From Streptomyces sp. NBC_00659 (lineage in GTDB: Bacteria; Actinomycetota; Actinomycetes; Streptomycetales; Streptomycetaceae), in assembly GCF_036226925.1 (NCBI RefSeq), contig NZ_CP109031.1:1426001-1490000 (forward strand): a DNA stretch of 64,000 nt. Reading direction: 5' to 3'. The position numbers were made by a program, and so were the translations under genes. This document shows positions 1 to 8,061 of this stretch, piece by piece. How positions within the stretch are numbered: position 1 is the stretch's first letter; each line of letters starts with the position of its first letter. Below the pieces are notes generated by a model that made no database searches, was not told where the DNA came from, and was given only the letters and a program-made list of their open reading frames with translations.

Positions 1-1
1 C

Positions 2-880
2 GGCCGGATCGCCGAGTGGACGGATACGTCGTGGGCGCGCGAGGACAGCCGCGTGTGGCGGGCCCATGGCGCGCAGGGCGGCACCTGGTACGTGAAGGTC
101 CACCGGAGCGACAGGTTCCACGGCAGGGAAGTACGGGGGCTGCGGACGTGGGCACCGGCACTGGGGGAGGCGGCGCCCCGGCTGGTGGCCGCCGACGAGA
201 AGCTGAGGGCGGTGGTGCTCACCGCGGTGCCGGGCCGTCCGCTGCACGGCGCTGTCCTTACCCCGGAGCGGGAGAGGGCTGTCTTCCAGCGGATCGGCAC
301 GCTGGCCCGCCGCATCCACCGGTCCTCACCCCCGCGGCCTGCTCCTGCCGACAGCGGCCCGGCCGTCGCCAAGGCCGAACGGCATCTGGCCGGGGCGCGG
401 TCTCATCTGCGTCCGGGCGATGAGGAGTTCGTCCGCGAGCTCGTCCGGCAGGCCGAGGACCTGCGGCCGCTGGAGCGGGTGGAGACCCACGGGGATTTCC
501 AGCTCCGCAACATCCTCTACGTCGCCGACGCTGCCGGCCCCGACGCGGGACACGGAGCGGACGATCCCGACGTCTTCGTGGCGGTGATCGACCTCGAGCG
601 CAGTGAGCCCGGGCCGGCCGTACGGGATCTGGTCCGCCTGTCCGATGCCTGGGTCGGCCGCCCCGACCTGTTCGAAGCGTTCCTGGCCGGGTACGGCAGG
701 TCCCTGACCGATGCCGAGGAGGCACGGTTGGACATCGACATGGCCCTAGACGCCGTGAGCGGGATCGCGTTCGGCGTCGCCCACGGTGATCCCGAGTTGG
801 TCGAGCGCGGCCGGCGGACACTGGCCCGGCTGCGCGCCGAGCACCACGCACCACTCTCTTCGACAGGAGATGCCCCGTGA
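2..880 (+). CDS. APH-fold phosphotransferase family protein (5' end outside window)
   Basis: The reading frame is open to the first base of the window, so the true start lies upstream; a GTG at 53 is inside the fold and should not be taken as the start. The readable part resembles the aminoglycoside/choline kinase (APH) family. It has an N-lobe stretch ending in TWYVKVHR (the ATP-binding lysine strand), a hinge like AVVLTAVPGRPL, the catalytic-loop motif HGDFQLRN (HGDxxxxN) and the metal-binding VIDLE that replaces the usual IDFD/E. APH-fold proteins phosphorylate aminoglycosides, macrolides or small metabolites; the substrate cannot be read from sequence. The stop overlaps the next gene by 4 nt (GTGA), so it heads a translationally coupled chain with a GNAT-Nudix and a VanX-methyltransferase gene. 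Confidence 0.8.
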   Translation, partial: GRIAEWTDTSWAREDSRVWRAHGAQGGTWYVKVHRSDRFHGREVRGLRTWAPALGEAAPRLVAADEKLRAVVLTAVPGRPLHGAVLTPERERAVFQRIGTLARRIHRSSPPRPAPADSGPAVAKAERHLAGARSHLRPGDEEFVRELVRQAEDLRPLERVETHGDFQLRNILYVADAAGPDAGHGADDPDVFVAVIDLERSEPGPAVRDLVRLSDAWVGRPDLFEAFLAGYGRSLTDAEEARLDIDMALDAVSGIAFGVAHGDPELVERGRRTLARLRAEHHAPLSSTGDAP

Positions 881-1920
881 ACGCCGACACGGCACCCGCC
901 GCCGCGACCGAACCGCAGGATGCCGCCGGGCGACCGCCGGTCCGCGCGGCAACGCCCGCTGACGCCGAGGCCGTCATCCGGATGCGCTCCGAGCACATCC
1001 TGTCCGAGCCCTTGAGCGAGGAGTGGATCCGCCGGTGCACGGACGAGCTGGCACCGCGGCTGACCGAACAGGGGGATGCGCGGGCCTTCGTCATCGACGC
1101 CCCGGACGGCACGATGGCCGCCTGCGCCCTCGGCCTGATCCATCCCGGGCTCCCGGCACCGGCCTACCCCCGGGGCCTGGCCGCCCGCGTGCACGTGGTC
1201 GCCACGCACCCGGACTTCCGGCGCCGCGGCTACGCCCGGGCCGCGGTCTCGACGCTGCTCGACCACCTCTCCGGCGTCGAGCACGTCACGCTGTTCGAGC
1301 TCCACGCCAACGTGGAAGCGCAACCGCTCTACCGTGGGCTGGGCTTTACGGGCACCCCGGCGCTCATGCGGATGACGCGTCTCGTGGAACCGGCTCCCGC
1401 GAGCACCACGGAGAGGAGCCCCACCTGGCTGCCTCCCGAGCAGTACGCCGAGACAGTCCTCAAGGCCACCGCGTTCGCCTGCCTGTACTTCACCGACGAG
1501 GACGACCGGCCGCTCCAGTTGCACTCCGTCTACTCCCCCGCGCATCCCTGGCAGCTGGTCGGCGGAACGATGGACAAGGGCGAGCGGCCCTGGGAGACGG
1601 CCGTGCGCGAAGGCCGGGAGGAGACCGGCCTGACCGTGTCCGGCCCGCCCCGGCTGCTGGCCACCGTGTACGGGCTGCCCGGCGCCGAGTGGCCCTACAG
1701 CACGATCGGGATGGTCTTCGACGGCGGCCGACTCACCGCGGCACAGATCCGCGGCATCACCCTGGATCCGCAGGAGCACGACGAGGTCCGCGTCCTGCCC
1801 CTGGCCGGGTGGAGGGCGCTGATGCCGCCCCGCGACTTCGCGCGCCTGAGCGCGGTGGAGGAGGCCCGCCGTACCGGCGAGGCCGCGTACTTCGGCACCT
1901 GGGACTGGGGAAACGAATGA
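877..1920 (+). CDS. GNAT acetyltransferase-Nudix hydrolase fusion protein
   Basis: This 347-residue two-domain protein starts at a GTG that overlaps the upstream stop by 4 nt. Residues about 20-165 are a GNAT acetyltransferase: VHVVATHPDFRRRGYARA is the acetyl-CoA pyrophosphate-binding motif (R-R-G-Y-A), followed by NVEAQPLYRGLGF, the usual C-terminal GNAT signature. Residues about 185-340 are a Nudix hydrolase with a canonical box starting GGTMDKGE and ending REGREETGL (Gx5Ex7REUxEExGU). The GNAT half would acetylate an amine and the Nudix half would cleave a nucleoside-diphosphate-linked compound; both substrates are unknown. Its stop overlaps the following ATG by 4 nt. I infer a small coupled operon with the neighbouring kinase and dipeptidase, possibly for resistance or small-molecule modification. 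Confidence 0.85.
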   Translation: MNADTAPAAATEPQDAAGRPPVRAATPADAEAVIRMRSEHILSEPLSEEWIRRCTDELAPRLTEQGDARAFVIDAPDGTMAACALGLIHPGLPAPAYPRGLAARVHVVATHPDFRRRGYARAAVSTLLDHLSGVEHVTLFELHANVEAQPLYRGLGFTGTPALMRMTRLVEPAPASTTERSPTWLPPEQYAETVLKATAFACLYFTDEDDRPLQLHSVYSPAHPWQLVGGTMDKGERPWETAVREGREETGLTVSGPPRLLATVYGLPGAEWPYSTIGMVFDGGRLTAAQIRGITLDPQEHDEVRVLPLAGWRALMPPRDFARLSAVEEARRTGEAAYFGTWDWGNE

Positions 1921-3200
1921 GCAGCGGCATCGTGTTGATGTCCGACCGGAGGGTGGCCGCGATCCCCCTTCAGGACTGCGGCGAGGACCTCGTCGACGTC
2001 CGTATGAACGGCCTGAAGGTCGACGACCGCAAACGCGACGAGGTGGGGGCCTGGGCCCACGTCCGGCAAGGGGTCCTCACCCGGCTGCTGCGCGCCCAGT
2101 CACTGCTGCCCACCGGCGTGATGCTCCTCTTCGTCGAGGGCTTCCGGCCCCCGGCCCTGCAGCGGCGGTACTTCGAGGAGTACTCCGACGAGCTGGCCCG
2201 CGCCCATCCAGGCTGGCAGGCCGCCCAGCTCCGGGAGGCCGCCAGCCGCTTCGTCTCGCCTCCGGAGATAGCACCGCACTCCGCCGGCGCGGCCGTCGAC
2301 GTGACGCTGATCGACCACCTCGGCCGCGAGCTGGACATGGGCACGCGCGTCAACGCCTCCCCGGAGGAGTCCGAGGGCGCCTGCTACACCGACGCACCCG
2401 GGCTCAGCGACCGGGCCCGCACGAACCGGGCCACGTTGGGCGGTGCGCTGTCCGTCGCAGGCTTGATCAACTACGGCACGGAGTGGTGGCACTGGTCGTT
2501 CGGCGACCGGTACTGGGCACTGCAGACCCAGCAGCCGGCCGCCCTCTACGGCCCCGTCGAACTGCCGTTGCCGCACCACCGGCCCGCTTTCACCAACGAG
2601 GAGCGATCTGTGGGACACACTCGACACACCCCGGCCAAATGGTCCGAGCACTACACCGACGGCCGCGGTTTCCGGCGGCTCGGGGACGAGGAGAAGCGCC
2701 TGCTCGTCGAGCACGCGCCGGCGCCCGGGGGCGGCCGCGCTCTCGACGTCGGCTGCGGGACCGGCGAGACGGCCGCGTACCTCGCCTCGCTCGGGTACAC
2801 CGTCGACGGCGTGGACTTCGCCGAGGGTGCGCTGGTGCGGGCCCGTGCGGAGCAGGCCGAGTCGGAGGGGGTGCGCTGGCTGTGTCGGGACGCGGAGCAC
2901 GACGACCTGGCCGACCTCGCCGAGGACGGCTACGACCTGGTCGTCCTGCGGCTGTCCGTAGCTTTCGTCCGCGATCGTGCTCGTGTCCTGCGCCGTCTGG
3001 CCGCACGGCTGCGCGAGGGCGGGGTGCTCGTCATCATCACGCCGGTCGTGGAGCACACCGCGGAAGAGCGGCGCCACATCGCGCTGGACGAGGACGAACT
3101 CGCCGCGCTCACCGACGGGTTCGAGCAGGTCAGGCGGTTTGACGCAGAAGGTCTGGCGGTGCTGGTCCTGCGCGGGCCGGCCGGGTCGTTCAGCGCGTAG
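1917..3200 (+). CDS. VanX-type D-Ala-D-Ala dipeptidase fused in frame to a SAM methyltransferase
   Basis: The ATG at 1917 overlaps the previous stop (ATGA). The 428-residue frame has two parts. Residues 1-about 225 are a peptidase M15D (VanX/DdpX) dipeptidase with zinc ligands in HSAGAAVD (HxxGxAxD) and the catalytic Glu/His in GTEWWHW. Residues about 232-428 are a class I SAM methyltransferase with motif I ALDVGCGTGET. The family dipeptidase is normally a stand-alone enzyme of about 200-230 residues. An in-frame GTG at 2610 is preceded by GAGGAG (2598-2603) at ideal spacing, exactly at the domain junction. The methyltransferase may therefore also be made separately by internal initiation. 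No VanH or VanA ligase lies beside it, so glycopeptide resistance is not implied; D-Ala-D-Ala recycling is an alternative. Confidence 0.8.
   Translation: MSSGIVLMSDRRVAAIPLQDCGEDLVDVRMNGLKVDDRKRDEVGAWAHVRQGVLTRLLRAQSLLPTGVMLLFVEGFRPPALQRRYFEEYSDELARAHPGWQAAQLREAASRFVSPPEIAPHSAGAAVDVTLIDHLGRELDMGTRVNASPEESEGACYTDAPGLSDRARTNRATLGGALSVAGLINYGTEWWHWSFGDRYWALQTQQPAALYGPVELPLPHHRPAFTNEERSVGHTRHTPAKWSEHYTDGRGFRRLGDEEKRLLVEHAPAPGGGRALDVGCGTGETAAYLASLGYTVDGVDFAEGALVRARAEQAESEGVRWLCRDAEHDDLADLAEDGYDLVVLRLSVAFVRDRARVLRRLAARLREGGVLVIITPVVEHTAEERRHIALDEDELAALTDGFEQVRRFDAEGLAVLVLRGPAGSFSA
2598..2612 (+). promoter_or_regulatory. Internal ribosome binding site and in-frame GTG at a domain junction
   Basis: GAGGAG at 2598-2603 is followed six bases later by GTG (2610-2612) in the frame of the dipeptidase-methyltransferase ORF. 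It falls between the end of the VanX domain and the start of the methyltransferase domain. It could start a separate 197-residue methyltransferase without any stop between the two genes. Whether it is used cannot be told from sequence. Confidence 0.5.
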
Positions 3201-3540
3201 GAGAATCCGCGGCCCGAGCCGCAGGCCGTCTTCGGTGCCGCGGCGGTGGTCATCGACACGTTCGGCCGGGTCCTGCCGGGCCGCTCGACCGGGGCTTGGG
3301 GGGCTGCCGCGGGCCGCATCGAGACAGGCGAAGCCGCCCCGGCTGCCGCTGTAAGGGAGTTGGCGGAGGAGACAGGGCTGACGGCGGCGCGCGGAGGACG
3401 TATACGTCATCAATGTGCTCCACGACCGCCTCGACTCGGCGACGATCCTGGAGTGTCAGCCGACCTCTATGGTCGCTTTGCCGGAACGGGCTGAAGCCCG
3501 GGCCAGCGCGCGAGCATTCGTTGACGCATGGCGGTGCTGA
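3201..3540 (+). pseudogene. Nudix hydrolase relic, frameshifted and without its own start
   Basis: Directly after the TAG of the methyltransferase (3198-3200), and in the same frame, the translation reads as a Nudix domain: AAVVIDTFGRVLPGRST, then a good Nudix box from GRIETGEA to VRELAEETGL. After TAARGG (about 3393) the homologous-looking continuation (EDVYVINVLHDRLDS) is in another frame and ends at 3538-3540, so one frameshift has broken the domain. No convincing ribosome binding site or early start codon is present; a GTG at 3246 lies already inside the first strand. The 3' end overlaps the convergent kinase gene. I read it as a decaying gene once chained to the upstream operon. Confidence 0.6.
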
Positions 3541-4495
3541 GGCTGCTCAGACCGCTGAGCGAGGTGTGGTCGGCCGTCATCCGGCCAACGACCCCGAGAC
3601 GGTGGACGAGCCGTTGCCGGGCGGTCGCGGTGCCCCACGTCCAGTCCCGGTGCGGAATCCGGGCCAGGTGATCCGTGCTTTCGCGGTGTGCCCGCTCAAC
3701 CAGCGCGTCGCCGCGGAGCAGCCAGCCGGCGCATGCGTCGGCGAGCCCGTCTTGGGTGTCGGAGCCGGTCAGGGTTCGCCACTCGTCGCGGTATGCGCTC
3801 TCCGCTCGTTCCAGCAGTGACTCCGATGCTGAAGTGACACACCAGCAGGTCGGAAACCCGATGTGCAGGTAGGCGAGTTCCATCAAGCCGCTGCCCAGCG
3901 ACGCTTGCTCGAAGTCGATGAATCTGATCCCCGTGGCGGTGTGGAGATCATTACCGGGACAGGGATCTCCGTGGAGAAGGGCATACCCGGATGCCTGAGC
4001 GAGCCGGTTCACGAGGTCGTCGAGTTCGCCGGTCACGCCAGGCGTGACAGGAACCTCCAGAGCCTCGGCCAGCCGCACGAAAGAGTCGATGTCGGCTTGG
4101 TTCGGGCCCTGCCACCGGGGAAGTACCCCAACGTCCTCCGGACGGGCGGTGGCATGCAGCCGCGCCAACCCGCCTGCGTAGTCGACGATCCAGTCGCCGG
4201 CCGGGCGTCGGTGGTCCAGATACTCCAGGACCAGGATCCGCTCGCCGGGATCCGTGGCCAGCAACGCGGGCACCACAGGAGTCTCAGCTCGGGCGGCGAG
4301 ACGCAGGGCGGCAACCTCGCGGGCGTATCGCTCGTCGGCATCAGCACCGTCGACGATCTGCTTCACCACCGCCGTCGCCTCTGGCAGCTCGACGCGCCAC
4401 ACACGCGAGCGAGGGCTGCTGCCCAGCCTGTGAGAGCGCCTGGGCGCGCCCAGCTCGGCCCGTAGCCCGTCCCCGAACGGCAGCCGCAACGACAC
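3467..4495 (-). CDS. APH-fold phosphotransferase
   Basis: This 342-residue protein has the full APH kinase layout: TAVVKQIVD holds the ATP-binding lysine, RILVLEYLD is the hinge, LLHGDPCPGND is the catalytic loop (HGDxxxxN) and RFIDFEQASLG is the metal-binding DFE equivalent. Family members phosphorylate antibiotics or small metabolites, and nothing visible fixes the substrate. It faces the kinase/GNAT-Nudix/VanX operon tail to tail and its 3' end overlaps the Nudix relic. It is not closely similar to the kinase at the window start beyond the shared fold. The neighbours suggest a small island of modifying enzymes beside the NRPS cluster, which is inference only. Confidence 0.8.
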   Translation of the reverse strand: MSLRLPFGDGLRAELGAPRRSHRLGSSPRSRVWRVELPEATAVVKQIVDGADADERYAREVAALRLAARAETPVVPALLATDPGERILVLEYLDHRRPAGDWIVDYAGGLARLHATARPEDVGVLPRWQGPNQADIDSFVRLAEALEVPVTPGVTGELDDLVNRLAQASGYALLHGDPCPGNDLHTATGIRFIDFEQASLGSGLMELAYLHIGFPTCWCVTSASESLLERAESAYRDEWRTLTGSDTQDGLADACAGWLLRGDALVERAHRESTDHLARIPHRDWTWGTATARQRLVHRLGVVGRMTADHTSLSGLSSLSTAMRQRMLARWPGLQPVPAKRP

Positions 4496-4799
4496 GCGCC
4501 CATCCTTCCACTCAGCCGAACGATCCTGCGGTCACGACGCACAACCGGCCGTCCTGCTTCACGCCGCCGAGGGCCGGCGCCCCGCAGCGAGACATCCGGC
4601 ACTGCCCAGGTGCTGCCAGTTCTCATCAACGTTCCCGGACAGTTCGACCGGCCAACGCCCGTGACCCCACCCTGCCGCCCGTCATCCTCGACCGCTTCAC
4701 CGCCCTGGCGGAGGCAATCGGCGAAGTCAGGTACCGCGAGGACGGCCCGTACGCGAGGCAGGCACGCGAGGCAGGCATCACTCCGCGATGGCAGATCGG
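4496..4799. other. Intergenic stretch with a possible coding remnant
   Basis: This 304-bp gap lies between the kinase start and the TetR 3' end. The plus frame through about 4640-4795 reads like worn protein coding (LPPVILDRFTALAEAIGEV, then YARQAREAGITPRWQ) but has no start codon, no ribosome binding site and no recognisable family. I see no RNA gene or clear hairpin here. Confidence 0.3.
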
Positions 4800-5372
4800 T
4801 CAGGACCCACCGGGCCGAGTGCGCAGTCCGTCGAGGATGAGGTCCAGGATGCGGGCCGCGCGGGCCTCCGCGCCCTCGCCTGGGGGGATGCGCCACAGGA
4901 CGCTGAGCTGCAGGAGTACGTCCTGCGGGTCGGTGCCCGGTTTGAGGTCGCCGGAGGCGGCGCCGGCGTCGAGCAGGACCGCGATGGCCGCGAGGAAGGG
5001 CTCGTAGTTCTTGTCGTCCAGGCCCCCGTTGGTCGCCGCGTGGATGACCTCGGAGACGCCGTACTTGAGTTTCCCGTAGCGGGCGACTTCCTCGAACCAG
5101 CGGCGCAGGGCATCGAGTGGCGGGAGCTCGGCCGCGAGGGTGTGGGCGAGGTCGATGACCTTCTGGATCTCGTGGTGATAGAGCTCCACGATCAGCGCCT
5201 CGCGGGTGGGGAAGTGCCGGTACAGCGTCCCCACACCCACCCCGGCCTGCTTGGCGATGGCCGTCATGGACGTCCCCGATGTGGCGGCGAAGGCTTCGCC
5301 GGCGACCGCGAGGATGCGGGCCCGGTTGGTCAGCGCGTCGGTGCGCGTGGCGCGGCCGGGGGGTGGAGTCAT
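4800..5372 (-). CDS. TetR-family transcriptional repressor
   Basis: This 190-residue protein carries an N-terminal TetR helix-turn-helix at residues about 15-60: ILAVAGEAFAATSGTSMTAI followed by AKQAGVGVGTLYRHFPTREAL. The C-terminal ligand domain (about 70-185) is helical and unspecific. It is divergent from the NAD-dependent reductase at 5481. The 108-bp gap holds two identical palindromes, which are the obvious candidate operators. Standard TetR logic would be repression of itself and the reductase until a small molecule binds. There is no sign that it controls the NRPS genes, although it is the closest regulator to them. Confidence 0.88.
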   Translation of the reverse strand: MTPPPGRATRTDALTNRARILAVAGEAFAATSGTSMTAIAKQAGVGVGTLYRHFPTREALIVELYHHEIQKVIDLAHTLAAELPPLDALRRWFEEVARYGKLKYGVSEVIHAATNGGLDDKNYEPFLAAIAVLLDAGAASGDLKPGTDPQDVLLQLSVLWRIPPGEGAEARAARILDLILDGLRTRPGGS

Positions 5373-5399
5373 GGCTGATCCGATCGGTCCGGTTGCAAA

Positions 5400-5415
5400 A
5401 CGGAAGGGCTTCCGT
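5400..5415. promoter_or_regulatory. Candidate TetR operator 1
   Basis: ACGGAAGGGCTTCCGT is a perfect 7-bp inverted repeat around a GG centre. It lies 28 bp upstream of the TetR start codon and is repeated identically at 5434-5449. Confidence 0.65.
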
Positions 5416-5433
5416 TACGTTCGGAAAGACAAT

Positions 5434-5449
5434 ACGGAAGGGCTTCCGT
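5434..5449. promoter_or_regulatory. Candidate TetR operator 2
   Basis: This is a second exact copy of ACGGAAGGGCTTCCGT, with its centre 34 bp from the first (about three helical turns). It lies 32 bp upstream of the reductase start at 5481. Two in-phase sites between divergent genes fit cooperative dimer-of-dimers TetR binding. Confidence 0.65.
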
Positions 5450-5480
5450 TTAATCTTGTCACACCTTGTGGAGGACAGCC

Positions 5481-6503
5481 ATGCCGGAAACGGTTCTGGT
5501 CACCGGAGGCAGCGGCTACGTCGCCGGCTGGTGCATCGTCGAACTGCTGCAGCGTGGCTACCGGGTCCGCACCACCGTGCGCAGCCAGGGCAAGCAGCGG
5601 GCGGTGAGTGAAGCCGTCGCCACCCAGGCGGACACGGACGGCCGGCTGGAGTTCGCCATCGCCGACCTCACCGAGGACGAAGGCTGGGGCGCCGCGGTCA
5701 AGGGCGTCGACCACGTCCTGCACGTCGCCTCCCCGCTGGGCGGCTCCGTCGGCGACGACTCGGACGCCATGATCGCCCCCGCGCGCGACGGGGCCCTGCG
5801 TGTCCTGCGCGCCGCCACCGAAGCCGGGGTGCGGCGCGTCGTGATGACGTCCGCGGCGAACACCGCCAGTCCCTCCTCCTACACCGAGGAGGGCATCACC
5901 GACGAGACCCTGTGGACCGACCCCGACGACCCGGCACTGATCCCCTACCGCCGCTCCAAGACACTCGCCGAGCGGGCCGCCTGGGACTACATGGCCGCCT
6001 ACGACGGCCCCACCGAACTCACCACGATCCTCCCCGGCGCCGTCTTCGGACCGATCCTGGCCACCAGCACCATCGGCTCGGTCGGCATAATCCAGCGGAT
6101 GCTCTCCGGTGCCATGCCGGGCGTGCCGCGCATCGGCCTGGAGATCGTCGACGTCCGAGACCTGGCCGACATCCACATCCGCGCCATGGCCTCGCCCCAA
6201 GCCGCCGGCGAACGCTTCCTCGCCACCGGCGAATTCACCTGGATGCTGGACATGGCCCGCACACTGCGCGAAGAACTGGGCCGGGACGCCGACCGGGTGC
6301 CCACGCGCCGGATCCCCGACTTCGCCGTCCGCCTCGCCGCCCGCTTCCGCGACCCGTCACTGCGTGACATCACCCCGGCCCTGGGACGCCGCAACCGCCA
6401 CAGCACCGCCAAGGCACACCGCATCCTGGGATGGCAGCCGCGCCCGGCCCGCGGCACCGTCATCGACTGCGGCCGCAGCCTGCTGGACCACCACGCCGTG
6501 TGA
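5481..6503 (+). CDS. NAD(P)-dependent epimerase/reductase (dihydroflavonol-4-reductase-like SDR)
   Basis: This 340-residue extended-SDR protein starts at ATG 5481 with GGAGG eleven bases upstream. The Rossmann motif VTGGSGYVAG (GxxGxxG) is at the N-terminus, an acidic dinucleotide-site stretch IADLTEDEGW follows, HVASPLGG sits where DFR-like enzymes have their conserved HVASP, and the catalytic YRRSK (YxxxK) is near residue 160. The family reduces ketones or aldehydes of varied substrates. It is divergently paired with a TetR gene and convergent with the exporter at 6527, whose stop lies only 23 bp away. A role in the peptide pathway is possible, but the palindromes tie it to the TetR unit. 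Confidence 0.85.
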   Translation: MPETVLVTGGSGYVAGWCIVELLQRGYRVRTTVRSQGKQRAVSEAVATQADTDGRLEFAIADLTEDEGWGAAVKGVDHVLHVASPLGGSVGDDSDAMIAPARDGALRVLRAATEAGVRRVVMTSAANTASPSSYTEEGITDETLWTDPDDPALIPYRRSKTLAERAAWDYMAAYDGPTELTTILPGAVFGPILATSTIGSVGIIQRMLSGAMPGVPRIGLEIVDVRDLADIHIRAMASPQAAGERFLATGEFTWMLDMARTLREELGRDADRVPTRRIPDFAVRLAARFRDPSLRDITPALGRRNRHSTAKAHRILGWQPRPARGTVIDCGRSLLDHHAV

Positions 6504-6508
6504 CGCCT

Positions 6509-7933
6509 GGAACAGTGGTCTCGCGACTACTTCGACGCGCCCTGGTTCGATGGGGTGGCGGTGGCTTCTTCTGGCGTTTGCGTGGTGGTGGCTTCTTCTG
6601 TGGCTTCTTCTGTGGCTTCTTGGATGGCGCGGTTGCTGAGTGCGGGCAGGCTGAGCAGGGCCACCAGGACCATGAGGAGGCCGCCCATGATGAAGGGCGT
6701 CCGCAGGCTGATCGCGCCCGCGAGGTAGCCTCCGAGAACGCCTCCGAAGGGTGCGCCCATGAGGGAGATCAGCCGGCTTGCGGAAAGTACTCGTCCACGG
6801 ATTTCCGCCGGTGCGAGGCGCTGGCGCAGCGAACCGACGATGACGATCTGGACGCTCATCGAGAATCCGATGGTGGCCATCATCGCGCCGGCGATCCAGG
6901 GGTTCGTGGTCAGGCCGAGTCCGACGACGGCCAGTCCTTCGACGGACATGCCGATGCATCGCATGCTGCCCACTTGGATCTTCTTGGAGATCGAAGTGGA
7001 CATGAAGCTTCCGATGAAGGCACCGACGGCGGTGGAGCTCAGCAGCAGGCCGTAGCCGATGTCACCGAGTCCGAGCTGGCCCTTGGCCAGCAGGACCAGC
7101 AGTGACATTTTGGCGGTGAAGACGAGGTTGCCGATGGCGGCGGTGCCGGCCAGTGCTCGGAGCACTCGGTGTTTCAGCAGCCAGCGCAGTCCTTCGGCGA
7201 CCTCGGCGCGCAGGCTTGTGCGGGTCGGTTCGCCGGTCGGCGCGTTGCCGAAGTCGCCTTTCAGGGACCCGACGCATACGGCGCTGACCAGGAAGGAGAA
7301 CGCGTTGCCCAGAAACGGCAGGAACTGTGACAGGGAGAAGAGGACTCCGCCGAGCGGGGGGCCGGCGAGCTGTTCGCCGTTGATCTGTGCCGCGGAGATC
7401 CGGCTGTTGGCCCGGATGAGCGCCTGGTCCCCGGAGACGACCACCGGCATGACGGCCTGTGCGGAGATGTCGAAGAAGATGTCTCCGCAGCCCAGCGCGA
7501 ATCCCGCCACTATCAGCAGGAAGATGTTTGCGTGATCGGTCAGTACGGCGACCGTGAGCAGGGCGAGGATGGCGAACCGGACGAGGTCCGCACGCAGCAT
7601 CACCTTTCTCCGGTCCCACCGGTCCACCAGCGCTCCGGCCGGCAGACCGAGCAGGAACCACGGCAGAGTACCGACGGCGCCGACCGCACCGATGAGGAGC
7701 GGATCACTGGTCAGCTGGAATGCCAGCAGGGGCAGTGCGGCCATCTGAACGCCGTCGCCCAAGGACGAGGCGATCGCCGCCACCCACACCTTGTTGAAAC
7801 TGCTCCCCAAGCGAGGCTGGGTCGCCTTCTCTTCACTGGTGACTTTCAACGATTCTCCCGAGAACGGAATTTTGGGACAGCTACGGTGAGACAGAAAGAG
7901 CACCCCGGACAGGGGGAAGGGAGAAGTCAGGCC
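6509..7933. repeat. Inverted long repeat, copy A (exporter gene unit)
   Basis: This 1425-bp segment is the reverse complement of 30223-31662 with only scattered base changes and one 15-nt indel in a Thr-rich codon run. It covers the exporter gene and its complete leader. It starts 6 bp after the reductase stop and ends at 7933, where the sequence diverges abruptly. The abrupt edges and near identity indicate a recent duplication, or conversion, between the two arms of the cluster. Confidence 0.93.
6527..7849 (-). CDS. MFS exporter, EntS-like (copy A)
   Basis: This 440-residue major-facilitator protein has about 12 hydrophobic segments. It resembles the MFS_3/EntS class that exports enterobactin and other secondary metabolites: ASSLGDGVQMAALPLLAF is the first helix, DRWDRRKVMLRAD is the cytoplasmic loop 2-3 signature and PLGGVLFSL follows. 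I chose TTG at 7849 because GGGAG precedes it by five bases; an upstream GTG at 7903 lacks a ribosome binding site. The C-terminal tail is rich in Glu, Ala and Thr. It is the last gene of the minus arm and is separated from the flavoprotein gene by a strong hairpin, so it may have its own promoter within the repeat. The second copy lies at 30307-31644. Confidence 0.88.
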   Translation of the reverse strand: MKVTSEEKATQPRLGSSFNKVWVAAIASSLGDGVQMAALPLLAFQLTSDPLLIGAVGAVGTLPWFLLGLPAGALVDRWDRRKVMLRADLVRFAILALLTVAVLTDHANIFLLIVAGFALGCGDIFFDISAQAVMPVVVSGDQALIRANSRISAAQINGEQLAGPPLGGVLFSLSQFLPFLGNAFSFLVSAVCVGSLKGDFGNAPTGEPTRTSLRAEVAEGLRWLLKHRVLRALAGTAAIGNLVFTAKMSLLVLLAKGQLGLGDIGYGLLLSSTAVGAFIGSFMSTSISKKIQVGSMRCIGMSVEGLAVVGLGLTTNPWIAGAMMATIGFSMSVQIVIVGSLRQRLAPAEIRGRVLSASRLISLMGAPFGGVLGGYLAGAISLRTPFIMGGLLMVLVALLSLPALSNRAIQEATEEATEEATTTQTPEEATATPSNQGASK

Positions 7934-7995
7934 ATTCGCCGATCAACGCCACATTCGTTTTCGGTCGGCCCAGCAGAACGAACGTGCACTGGCTC

Positions 7996-8041
7996 ATCGG
8001 TGACCTCGCCGCCGGCGAACAGGGGGCGCGAGGTCACCGAT
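7996..8041 (-). terminator. Hairpin after the siderophore-interacting protein gene
   Basis: ATCGGTGACCTCGC (7996-8009) and its exact complement (8028-8041) form a perfect 14-bp stem with an 18-nt loop. The hairpin starts 20 bp past the stop at 8062 in the direction of transcription. There is no long T tract, as is common in actinomycetes. It would separate the main minus-arm operon from the exporter. Confidence 0.7.
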
Positions 8042-8061
8042 GTCACGGAAAGGGCCGAGAG

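Noticed and set aside
1917..3200. Vancomycin-type resistance cassette
   Set aside because: VanX-like dipeptidase is present but no VanH dehydrogenase, VanA/B ligase or VanRS pair is nearby; VanX relatives also recycle cell-wall peptides.
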